Positions 43,451 to 60,033 of a stretch of 64,000 nt of DNA are shown piece after piece; position 1 is the stretch's first letter, and each line of letters opens with the position of its first letter. Source of the stretch: Antennarius striatus (lineage: Eukaryota; Chordata; Actinopteri; Lophiiformes; Antennariidae); contig NC_090779.1 of assembly GCF_040054535.1 (NCBI RefSeq), forward strand, positions 25,333,501 to 25,397,500, given 5' to 3'. The notes under the pieces were generated by a model. It was not told where the DNA came from. It was given only the letters and a program-made list of their open reading frames with translations, and ran no database searches. The translations under genes and the position numbers were made by a program.

Positions 43451-44124
43451 TCTTTGTTTCCCGTTTGGAGACGAATCTTCACCAGCATTTTGCTAATAAG
43501 TGCTAAAAAGTCTGCAGAGCGTTAGCTGCCGCGGTTAGCCGCGCTGTTAGCATGTTAGCTGTCCACCGGCTGTCAGTCGCTTTCGGCGGCTTTCACCGAC
43601 ATCATCGATCTACCGACGGTAAAGTTACCGGTTAACGGAACAACCATATTTATTTAAGTCTGTTTATTGTGCCTCTTAAATAACGGGATGATGACACGGT
43701 GTCAAAATGTGACCAGTCATAGTTGTGCTACCAGCTAGCTAGCTAGCTAGCCCCAAATGCTACATGTCAAAGCACTTCAAAGCATTTCACACCGCATTAA
43801 TATCAATTAAATAAACACTAAAGTCATGTACGGTCGGTATATTTAAGGTTATTTGAATATGTTTTGATAAAATTTATGTTAAAACTAAACTTAGTCTAAC
43901 ATGTGTAACAAGGCTAGGTTAGCATGTTACCTTCTTTACTGTGGCTACAAACTCCTGGTATAATAATAATAATTTAGTAGAAAAATGATGAATTATGCTT
44001 TCTAATGCTACTGTGACACCTAACTTGAAGTATCGATTATTGATGAAACGGAATGTCATCTGAAAATGTTGGAAGTGAGGTTTGCTGGGAAAATAACACG
44101 AGCTTCCATATAAGGGGTTTCACC

Positions 44125-44126
<2 letters not shown>

Positions 44127-44202
<76 letters not shown>
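44127..44202. repeat. (GT)38 microsatellite in znf143 intron 1
   Basis: A perfect 76-bp repeat ending 42 nt before the exon 2 acceptor. Confidence 0.97.
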
Positions 44203-44205
<3 letters not shown>

Positions 44206-44254
44206 GCAGTGTGATGGTCACCCATGTCTCCTGTGCCCCACCAGCAGCTGAAGC

Positions 44255-49318
<5,064 letters not shown>

Positions 49319-49549
49319 TTCTTTGACTCGTTATGGACTAGGACTCATGGGAAAACAGTGACAGAAATCTGGAGTCTTCCGCCATGTTTTTTTTCATACA
49401 GAAAAACTTTAGCTTTTATGTGTACATAGGATTTTGATAACTGGAGTTCCGCTATGCTATTTTGTCCCTTGACCACAGAGCTGGGAGAGGCTAAAGACGT
49501 GCTCTAATGTTTATGATGCACAGTGCAGTGTACAGTTAATGCTATTTCT

Positions 49550-49555
49550 AATAAA
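49550..49555 (+). terminator. znf143 polyadenylation signal
   Basis: AATAAA lies 232 bases after the znf143 stop codon. Confidence 0.8.
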
Positions 49556-49773
49556 GAAAAAGAATTACACTTGTCAGAGTATATATGTATAATTTTTATT
49601 AATGACAAATGATTAACAAAATAAAGCAGTGGGACATATTAGAAATCTTTAACTGCTAATAAAATGACAGCAGGAATGTGTATTTAAATTAAAAATGTGA
49701 CGGTGTAAATCTACACACTGGATTAATGAAAGGTTTTAAGATTTTATTTGTAAGAAAAATGTTCGTGGAGGCA

Positions 49774-49830
49774 ACTGATTGGCTGTGGTGACCCCTGAAG
49801 GGAAAAGTCGAAAGGAAAACAAGTAAGAAA
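49774..49830. mobile_element. interspersed repeat 3'-tail fragment
   Basis: The sequence GATTGGCTGTGGTGACCCCT followed by GAAGGGAAAAGTCGAAAGGA resembles a tail that recurs many times in fish genomes. The family was not identified with certainty. It is a short remnant without coding capacity. Confidence 0.4.
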
Positions 49831-50176
49831 ATGTACGTGCTAGTATTAAATGTTTTTATGTTTGAATTACTTTCAAGGATTTATAATGGAATTAAATTGT
49901 TATTTGTAGTTTTAATTCAGACAAAAAACGGAAGTGCACGCTTTTGCATGGTGGTTGAACCGTTCTAAAACTTTAAAAAAAAACTTGTTAAAAGTTTTTG
50001 TTTTATTATTTACAGGGCGGCACGGGAGTTCTCTTCCATTTCCTCCGTCATTTCGTTAACGTGTGGCGGCTTTCCGTCCAAACAATCGATCCTTTGTCTC
50101 CGGGATAACCTGATCGCTCGGCTCCAGCGGGCATGAAAAGCTGCACGTTCGCGCCAGATTATCACTCTGGCACGGA

Positions 50177-50331
50177 TGACGTCACGCCGTAAGAAGCCCA
50201 TCTGGAACGCCCATCTTTCAAATTTTGGAAGCGCCGTCTGATTGGATGCTGCCACACACGTGACCAACGGTCGCGGGAAGTCCTCCGCCACGCGCGTGAT
50301 AGGAAGAGGTTACGTCTCCGCTCCATTCAAA
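50177..50331 (+). promoter_or_regulatory. wee1 promoter motif cluster
   Basis: Within 155 bp lie a CRE TGACGTCA (50177-50184), TTCAAA as an inverted CHR (50217-50222 and 50326-50331), an inverted CCAAT box (50241-50245), an E-box CACGTG (50257-50262) and an E2F-type TCGCGGGAA (50271-50279). The cluster lies 350-500 bp upstream of the wee1 start codon. E2F, NF-Y and CHR sites are typical of cell-cycle genes, and mammalian WEE1 is known to be clock-controlled through E-boxes. Confidence 0.55.
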
Positions 50332-50680
50332 CTTTTTGTCTTTTAAGCTAACACTGCGATGTTTTTGTCGCGGAAAATCCTACCTGTGCGTCGCTGAGAC
50401 GGTCACCAGGACCGAGACTCGACCGGAGCCGAGAGCGGAGCTCCGTTTTAGTCCGGTTAACGTAACTAACGGAGGTTAACGGCGGCCCGGACGCTCCTGT
50501 CTGGATGGGCGTGTGGACACAAGTTAGCAAACAAACCAACTTCCTCCGGGGCTCCGCCGAAGTTTGACGCTTCAAGTTGAAAGTACGTCCGATCAGAAGG
50601 TACCGGAGAGCCGGTACGACGTCGGTAGCCCTCCCCGGTGATTTTACCAGTTGAGGAAACCGGGGGTTTAAATCCTGAAA

Positions 50681-53600
50681 ATGTCGGGCTTCGGTCGCCA
50701 TCGCCTCGCGTCCCCCTCCCCGCGACCCATCCGCCAGAAGCTGCACTTCACCTCCAGCGACGGGGAGGACGAGCCGATCGAGGACGTGAACAACAGCACC
50801 GGGGGGGAGTCCGGCTTCACCGAGATCGACTCCCCCACCCCGGTGCGGCGGAGCACCGTGGACAAGCGGCTGGAGGGCGGCAGCAGCCCCCTCAACCAGT
50901 CCGGCGGGGACGACGACGTGGAGCTGTGGGACGAGGAGGGCTTCGGGTCCCCGTCGCACCTCCGGTCCCCGTCCCACGTCCTGTTCGCCAGCTGCTCGCC
51001 GTCACCGAGGAAGCCGTCCCGGCTCTACGGGGGCTCCCCGGACCGGGCGTACGTCCAGGACGACGGGGAAGGGTCCAGCTCCCCGGTCCCGGACTGCCCC
51101 GACACCCCTCCGCATAAAACGTTCAGGAAGCTGCGACTGTTTGACACCCCGCACACACCGAAGGTGGGTTCACACCGGATCCGGTTTACACTCGATCCGG
51201 ATCGGATTCCGGCTGACCTGTTGACAGGTTGTCGATGTTTACTGACTTGATCCACTAACAACATCTTTTAATTTGTAATCTTTTTTTTTTTACTTAAAAA
51301 TTTTTTTTTTTTAATTAAATTTATTTTTTATAGTTTAATTTTAAATTGTTTCCTGATTTGAGCCACAAACAAGGCCAGCATTTGAATTCCACCGGTTAAC
51401 TGACACCCTAGTCTGTTATCTGGACTGACCCACTTTAGGTGCTGTTACATAATGTTCCCCCTACAGGAGCTGGATCTGTGTGGACTAGTCCCACAACACA
51501 ACCCGTCTCCAGTAGTGATCGTTTATTGATCAGACAGATGTTCTCGTTTTGATTTGTTCCTCTCTGTTCTCCTATTAAAGCTCTAACGGTCTTTTTCAGA
51601 GCTTGCTCTCCAGGGCCAGGGGCTCCGCCACGGGCTCCTCCAACAGGAGGGTCGCCCTCTTCAAGAACGTGGAACCTTCAGCCAAGTCAATCACCGACAG
51701 CAGCAAGAGACAGCAGGTCCCCCTGGTGAACTTTAACCCCTTCACGCCGGACTCGATCCTCATCCAATCAGCTACGCAGCAGAGGATCAACAGGAAGCGG
51801 GCGCACTGGAACGAGTACGTTCTCCAGATGTTCTTCTGTTTTCGGTTTTCTTTCTAAAGCGGGATCCAGAACTGGAACAACCAGGTTACCATGGAGACGA
51901 CCTGACGCACCAACGGTTCTGGTTCTAGATTCCCGACCCCGGTCGGTGGGCGGATCCCCTTCCAGCCACACAAACGTGACCCGTTGTGTTCACCACTAAT
52001 CACGTCTGTTATCCCGGTAACCGGATACGCTGCAGCCGTTGGTGAAGGACAGGGGGGGGGGGGGGGGGGGTTTGGCCACGACCCAAAACCTCATGGTTAC
52101 TAGTGAACTCTGCCATGTGCTTGTGATCCGCCCGGTGGCGCCCCCTGCTGTACGGAATGCTGACCTAAGTTTACTATTGTCTCCCTTTAGCTCCTGTGGA
52201 GAAGACATGGAAGTGAGCGACGGGGAGGGGGAGGAAGACGTCCTGCCGCCCTCCAAGGTGATTGATTGTGAATTTGATTGGTGGAAATTACATATTTGAA
52301 TTAAATTATTTTGTGCAACCATGTTTTTAAATGAAATGAAATATTTTATTTTTTTACGATTGTGAAGTATTTGTATCCATGAAAGAAAACTCTTGTTTTT
52401 GCCCTCAGAGGGTCACCATGATGGAGAGCAACATGATGTCCCGGTACGCCTCGGAGTTCCTGGAGTTGGAGAAGATCGGCTGCGGGGAGTTCGGCGCCGT
52501 GTTCAAGTGCGTGAAGAGACTCGACGGCTGCGTCTACGCCATCAAACGCTCGAAGAAACCTCTGGCCGGGTCGCTGGACGAGTGAGTCGGGGTTTCACCA
52601 CGGCACAAAAGAAACCGCAGCGTTTCACCTCCACGTCTGATCCACTCGCTCTCCCTCCAGACAGAACGCCTTACGCGAGGTGTACGCCCACGCCGTGCTG
52701 GGCCAGCACCCCCACGTGGTGCGCTACTACTCGGCCTGGGCGGAGGACGACCACATGCTCATCCAGAACGAGTACTGCAACGGCGGCACGCTGTCCGACG
52801 TGATGGCGGAGAACTACCGGCGCCTCAGCTACCTGTCGGAGCTGGAGCTGAAGGACCTGCTGCTGCAGGTCACCCGGGGGCTCAAGTACATCCACTCCAT
52901 GTCCCTGGTGCACATGGACATCAAGCCCAGTGAGTCCCTCGCCCCTCCCCCGCCGCCGTCGCGGGAACACCGCTGCGATCGGACAGCCAAACTAACGGCG
53001 GCGTTTGTCTGTGTCTCAGGTAACATCTTCATCTCGCGGAAGTCCGTCGCCAGCTGTGAGGAGTGCGATGATGAAGACGGGCTGACCACCAGCGTCGTCT
53101 ACAAAATAGGTCAGCTGACGCGCTCGCACGCCCGCTCATCTTTGAAGGCGTCCGTTTCCTGCTAGTGTCTCACTGTGACGTGTTGGTGATTCCCCCCCCT
53201 GTCCAGGTGATCTGGGTCATGTGACCAGAGTGACCAACCCCCAGGTGGAGGAGGGCGACAGCCGGTACCTGGCCAACGAGGTCCTGCAGGAGGTGGGTCA
53301 ACTGGAGCCCGTGTTTAAACCCGTGTTTAACCCGTGTTTAAACCGTGTTTAAACCGTGTTTAAACAATGTTTAACCCGTGTTTTAACCGTGTTTAAACCG
53401 TGTTTAAACAATGTTTAACCCGTGTTTTAACGTTTCTGACGTTCCTCAAAGGATTACAGCAACCTGGTGAAGGCGGACATCTTTGCTCTGGCTCTGACCG
53501 TCATCAGCGCCTCAGGGGCGGAGCCTCTGCCCACCAACGGAGACAAGTGGCACGAGATCAGGCAGGGCAAGCTGCCCGCCATCCCTCAGGTGCTTTCCCC

Positions 53601-54106
53601 GGAGTTCCTCGGTCTCCTCAAGGTAACGGACGTCAGACGGGAGTCAACCGGAGGAGACGTCAGCAACGTTAACTCACTCAATCCCACGTCGTTTTCCCTC
53701 CAGCTGATGATCCACCCGGATCCGAGCCGACGACCCTCGACCTCTGACCTCATCAAACACCCGGTCCTCCTCACGGCTGCCAGGATGAGTGCCGATCAGC
53801 TGCGAGTGGAGCTCAACGCCGAGAAGTTCAAGAACGCGCTGCTGCAGAAGTAGGTGCTGGTTTGAATGTTGGCGTCGGTTCTGACAGGAATAATCTTTAG
53901 TTTCATCCACGACGTTATCGGTTCCTGTTTCCTTCTCTTCCCCTCTCAGGGAGCTGAAGAAGGCCCAGATGGCCCGAGCTGCAGCCGAAGAGAAGGTTCT
54001 GTCCACTGACCGGATCCTGACCCGCTCCACGGTCCAGTCGAACCCCCGGACCTCCAGGCTCATCGGCAAGAAAATGAACCGGTCGGTCAGCCTGACCATC
54101 TACTGA
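50681..54106 (+). CDS. wee1: Wee1 G2 checkpoint kinase
   Basis: WEE1 is a nuclear kinase that phosphorylates Tyr15 of CDK1 and holds cells out of mitosis. Ten coding exons join in frame: 50681-51163, 51600-51814, 52191-52257, 52409-52581, 52661-52929, 53020-53109, 53207-53292, 53452-53622, 53704-53849 and 53950-54106 (618 residues). The N-terminal region is Ser/Pro-rich and disordered with many SP and TP sites. The kinase domain has the Gly loop [11 protein letters not shown], the lysine in YAIKRSKKP, the catalytic loop HMDIKPSN (His-Met-Asp, as in Wee1) and GDLGH in place of DFG. The end [14 protein letters not shown] is the conserved C-terminus. It resembles somatic WEE1. A tandem GTGTTTAAAC-type array fills most of intron 7. 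AATAAA is at 54969-54974. Confidence 0.97.
53309..53434. repeat. minisatellite in wee1 intron 7
   Basis: Imperfect units of about 11-13 bp, of the form CCGTGTTTAAA, are repeated about ten times and end close to the exon 8 acceptor. Several copies create the palindrome GTTTAAAC. Confidence 0.9.
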
Positions 54107-54968
54107 GACTTGAACCCCCCCCCCCTGTTTGGGAGAGAACCTCGCAGGCTCACGGACCTTTGAGATGAACCCGTCTCTGGTTCTTGAAGGAGAACCCTGT
54201 CAGTCCAGATGTTGGGCTGTTTAACCCATCGATGCTGTAGATCCGACCCTGAACTGGACGCCTCCGGTTCAGCTCTTCTTGTTTGTTTCGTTCTGATGGA
54301 CCCGTCTGGGAGAACGTGTCGTTCCTGGAAGGTATTCCCGTACCTTCACATCCAATCATTCCTTCAGTCCTCGTAGACGTCAGACTCGGCTCGTCCTTGC
54401 ACTTCCCTCCCCCCCCCATGATGAAGCCGGCTGGCGGCGGATGGAAGCTCCCTTCAGTGTGAATGTAGCCGCCGTCGCCGCGCGCACCTTACTGCCTGTC
54501 AACTGCCTGATGCTGGTACCGGTACCGGAGGGTCCGACGGCCACGGAGCACTTTGGAGGCAACACGCGGAAACCTCGCCAAACGTTTGGAAAGACGAAAC
54601 CTGCTGCTATTGATGTTTGTGTGTATCAGGGTTTGGCCCGATTCAGGTTGGATCATCCTGCCCCCCCCCCCCCCCACCAACTTCCTCCTCTTCTAACGTC
54701 CTTCATCTTCTGGTTCAATTTGACACGACTCACTTCTGGTTGTTTAGAACAGAACCAGTGAGGTTAGATGGATCCATTGTGTTTTAACCCCCCCCACCAA
54801 CCCAACTCCCCCCCGTTTGGTGCTGCCAAACCCTGCCTGTAGCATTAGAACAATCACTGGCCTGTCGTGTTCTTCCTCACACTCGTCTTCGCCGTTTAGA
54901 AACATCTTCCTGCTCTTGTGATCTTTTTTAACAAACTGTTCTGTTGAAATCTGTACAAATGTTGTTTT

Positions 54969-54974
54969 AATAAA
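54969..54974 (+). terminator. wee1 polyadenylation signal
   Basis: AATAAA in the wee1 3' UTR, about 0.86 kb after the stop codon. Confidence 0.75.
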
Positions 54975-55570
54975 TTCACACCTTCACTTCCTGTTGTGTT
55001 CATGTGTGACCGAGGTCACATTATTAAAGTACATAAAATTATTAAAGTATATAAAAAATATCTTTAAATATTATGCTAAATATAAGCTGCCGCGAACACG
55101 TCACCAAAAAGTTCTGTAGTTTGAGCTTCGTTGATTTGAACGTCATCAGATGTTGACGCGATGCTGTTATTTCCGGGTTTCCCTGAACGCACCACGTGAT
55201 GGAACAGATTTAATGTACACAATAGAGTTAACATGAAACCATAAGAACATAAAGAGAAGGATGACGCAACACAGAATTACATTTCAGTGACGTTGTGTGT
55301 TGATGACCTGGTGTCTCGAGGTCACGTGGTCAAAGGTAAGCAAACACCTGTCAGCCCCCATCCCCACCCACTTCCCACGCGGAGGTAAGGACGGACGGAT
55401 GCTGCGTTCCTCTGCGTGTCCGTCGCTGTGCGGTGCTGCTGCTCCTCTCTTCCTCTCGATGCCGAACGCGGAGCGTCTGACGGCGCGTCACGTGACCTCG
55501 CCCCACCCCGCCCAGACCCGAGCGCGACGGAGGAAGCGACAGACAGACGCGCTCCAGACACGGAGACACC
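54975..55570. other. wee1-swap70 intergenic region and swap70 5' flank
   Basis: No gene is seen. An E-box in GGTCACGTGGTC (about 55320-55331) and GC-rich sequence from 55380 suggest the swap70 promoter and 5' UTR. Confidence 0.55.
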
Positions 55571-58500
55571 ATGACCACCGACACGCAGCGGGACGAGCTT
55601 CTCAAGTCCATCTGGCACGCCTTCACGTCCCTGGACGTGGACCAGAGCGGGAAGGTCTCCAAGTCTCAGCTCAAGGTAACGACCGTGGGAACCGGACCCA
55701 CCGGGGACGTGTGGCGGCGGGGCGGCCGGGGTTTGATGTGGAACCGGTTGCGTTCCAGCACCGACGCGCCTGTCGGTTACCTGGTCACTGATTGGTTCAG
55801 AAAATAAACAACAACTTCAACCGCGAGTTGGAGTTTATTAGGGGACAGAATGTGATGAATAAATTAGTCACGTGGAAACCAAAGTCAGCGCTGAGTCAGC
55901 AGATCCGAACCGAACTCAGACTGTTGTTACCAATGACCGATGAGGAGCAGGTTCGTTTTGTTCACAAGTCGAATTAACGCTGTTCAGGTTCGCTTTGAAA
56001 CCCACAGTGGTGTCTTTTCACTCGCGTGGATTGATGATGATGATGAGGAGGAGTAGGAGGAGGATGAAATCCGATCGGACCAGTCTAAAACTCAAATCTG
56101 ATTCGTGAAGATCGAAAGTTTGTGTCACTGGCGTCGTGCCCGGAGTGTCCCCCACCTTACGCCCTATGCCAGCTGGGATAGGCCCCAGCTCCCCGTGACC
56201 CGATGCGGCGGATACAGCGGAAGAAAATGGATGGATGGAAACTAAATCCAATTTGTTCCACATGAAAGCAGCTAATGTGGACCCTCATGTGGTCTGAAAC
56301 CGGATGTACATCTGAGCTGTGGTTTGAAGATGAGTGAAAACGGTCAGATCTGTAATCAAGTGGATTCGGTGAGGTTAGAGACGTGAACACCCCCAAAGAA
56401 AAAAACAAAATTAACAAAACAAAACTCAAAATCACCCAGTAAAAAAAACAAAGCTAATTTTTAACACCATTTAATGGGAGGAGCTTTGCTCTCAACAATA
56501 AAACTAAAATCATTATTTACAAAATATTTTGTAAATAAAAAGGTGGGTGGGTTACATCCTTATCGATTATATATTTTTTTAAAAATACACAAAAAAATAT
56601 AAATAAACCCTTTCAGGCAAATAACAGCTGAGTTGTGACGCAAAACTACGAAAATTAAGCATCAGTTAAAAATAGAGGGTTTTTTTCAACCTAGTCATAT
56701 TTCCAAGAAAATTAACACAAGAAGGCAAAATGGCCCATTTTTGCCTTCAATTTGCCCCTATTTTAAATAGAGGTAATATACACAATTTCTTGTTTAAATT
56801 ATCTACAAATAACAGTACGCCAGGTATTTCATTTTCAAGACAGGTAATTCTAATTTTAGAATCAGAAAGGCTCTTAAATTAAACTTTTTTACTAAAGTAC
56901 AATGAACACACCATGAAGGTATTTGGGGTATTATTATGTACAATTTTATTTATTTTTAAATTAACTACAAATAACATTCCAACAATCGGTAAAGCATCAA
57001 GTCCTGTCAGAACAATGCTAACAACGTAACGGTCTAGTATTCCTGTATTGAACAACTGGGCACACTGAAGATCGATGGGCGCGCCAAGCAAATTGTGACG
57101 TCACAACACTGCTGTGATTGGTCAAGGTACCTATCACGTGCTTGAAAGCCTGGAAAAATAAAGTCGCGATGACGTCACGAGAGCTTCGCCTCAGTGTTTT
57201 TGTATACATTTAACCCCCGTAATTTTAATGTTCTTTACACACTATGTGTTACGATCGTCTAATCAATAAAGTAGTTTTTTTTTAAAAAAAGAACCAGACC
57301 AGTTGTCTTATCAGATTAACGTTTGACGTGTTGACTAGTGGTTAATTAGTTCGTTTATTTCGCTGCTGGAGATGCTACAGGCTAACCTGCGGTCGGTTCT
57401 GTTTGGGAATGCTAACACTGCTGTTCCGTTAGCGGAACTGTTGATCACGTCCAGGAAGTGAGTTACACTTGAGGCGGGACGTCGGATAGCCATCCAATCA
57501 GAAAGCAAGAATGCTTCCGGTATGATCTATACTGTTCCTCTATTGGCTGAGTTTAGTGGGCGGGAACGAAGCGAGTTTACCGCTGGAACTGGAAGATGAA
57601 GTTGTGTTTTGCGTCTTTTTCTTGTGTAAAAGTCTATTTTTCTGTGTCCAAACCCACGGAAATCCCTCAGACGTCACTCTGGTCTGTCCACACAACATGT
57701 CTGACAGGCAGGCCGACGAATACAGGAAGTCAGGACGGATTTGTTCACTGGAAGGTTTGAGCAACGATTATTTTTGACGTGACTTCAGACGGAAAGTTTT
57801 TAAATAGCTTAATATGAATATTTACTCGACAAAGACTATTAATGATTCTATTCCAGTCGTTACAATTCAAATAATTTCAAAACAACTTTATTTATTTTAA
57901 AAAAAAAAAATTAATAAAATAAAATAAACTTTATTGACACAGAAGATGTTTACGTTACAAAAGCATAGATCCGAGGTCAAACATCACGATAACAGCATTT
58001 TAACAGAGGAAAGCAAGAACGACATTATAAACATTTTCTTTTTCTTTTACTGGTGTCAAACTTTGGAGCAATTTGGAAAGGAACTTAGGAGTCAAGGAAC
58101 CCTGTCTGCTTTTAACAAGTGTATAAAGCAGTGACAAGGATACGTAACTGATGGAAATGCTCCAAAATAAATTTAATGTTAAATTTAATGTCTGAATTGG
58201 TTGACAACGTATTGTAATGAGAGGGGTGTTTGTGGAGTTAGGGGACGGGAGTTTTGTCAGCCCTTGTTTTGTCAGATGTCATTGTTGATGTTGCAAATGT
58301 GATGGAGGTGAGACGTCTGCTGTAATAACATGTCCTAAACTAAAGTAAAGTAATGGTCATTCCAGGTGCTGTCCCACAACCTGTACACGGTGATGAAGAT
58401 CCCACACGACAACACGGCCCTGGAGAACCACTTCAAGGACGACGACGAGGGTCCGGTGTCCACCCAGGGGTACATGCCATACCTGAGCGAGTTCATCCTG

Positions 58501-59000
58501 GCTAAGGTGAGGAAATGTTCTGCCGTCGTCGTCATGGTGATGTGAAAGCGCCTGAAAGCTTCAGTCCCTTAATAGAACGTTTTTAGGGTAAAGACGTAGA
58601 AGGTGTAGGCGCCGTAGACCACCAGGCGTTTAGAATTTCTCTTTGCTATTTGGGCTGATTGGGACCTGATGAGTGTACAAACAAAGAATTATCTTTTCAC
58701 ACGGAGTAGTTTGAGGAAAGTAATGTCCACATATGAGGACATTCATTTAAAATTTCAATACAACACAATAAAATCACGATAGAACAATGATGTACCCAAC
58801 TATTTATTTATGAGTTCAGAAACACCTGATACTAAAACTGAAGTCAGATTCAATCCAGAATTTTAATCCTGTTTAAAATCTATTCTTTATTTACTTATTT
58901 ATAACTTGTTAATTAATTACCTGAATTTAATTTAATTGCATTGATTTTTCTGATTCTGTTCTTGCATCTTTTTAATATTTTGAACATCTGCTCCAAAAAA

Positions 59001-59059
<59 letters not shown>

Positions 59060-59439
59060 ACACAATCACTGATGAATGAATGTTGTGACATGAGGGTGGC
59101 GTGCCGTACGCCTCCCCTCAGAGATCTAACAATGTTTTTGTATGAAGGTCAAACTTTCAGGCGTTGCCCCCCCAGAAATGACTCCCGTTATTTTTATAAT
59201 CTCTTTTAAAACTCAACTCTATTGGACCTCATTCCTGCGCCGCCGACACAAAGGAAGTTGTCCAACGAGTTCAGCAGCGACGCGTCTCCTGGTGTTCAGA
59301 GGTTTATGGTCTGTTTTCACGAGGAGCCTCAAACGTACGTCTCAGACTGGCAGCGAACATATGTCAGCCTGACACGGTCGGCAAGTGTGTTCAACTGGTT
59401 TCACTCCCGAGGAAACTCCACCCAGTCACACACAGAAAC

Positions 59440-59516
<77 letters not shown>

Positions 59517-59619
59517 TGTAATCAGGATCTCACAAAGCAGCACAAAGGAAATGACTTGAGATCTGAATGCAGCTGCACACGTGGAAGAAGTCTCTGAAAT
59601 GAAAAGTAGACTTAATGTA

Positions 59620-59678
<59 letters not shown>

Positions 59679-59809
59679 TTGTGTGTGTGTGTGTGTGTGT
59701 GATTGTGTGTGTGTGTGTGTGTGTGTGATTGTGTGTGTGTGTGTGTGTGTGTGTTTGTGATGAGGAAGTTGAATGATGCGTGTCATCCTGCTCAGTGGTG
59801 ATGAAGCAG

Positions 59810-59856
<47 letters not shown>

Positions 59857-59978
59857 TGCTGGACACTGAAGGGCTCTCATTGGATCAGTGGAGCGTCACA
59901 TCAGAACCAATCAGAGCCCTCCGTGAATGACGGACGGGTGCAGACCAGAGCAGCAACACACAAACCTGTTCAACCACA

Positions 59979-60033
<55 letters not shown>

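Noticed and set aside
50010-50291. A 93-codon minus-strand frame upstream of wee1
   Set aside because: It overlaps the motif-dense promoter, has no recognisable domain and is not supported by a splice structure.
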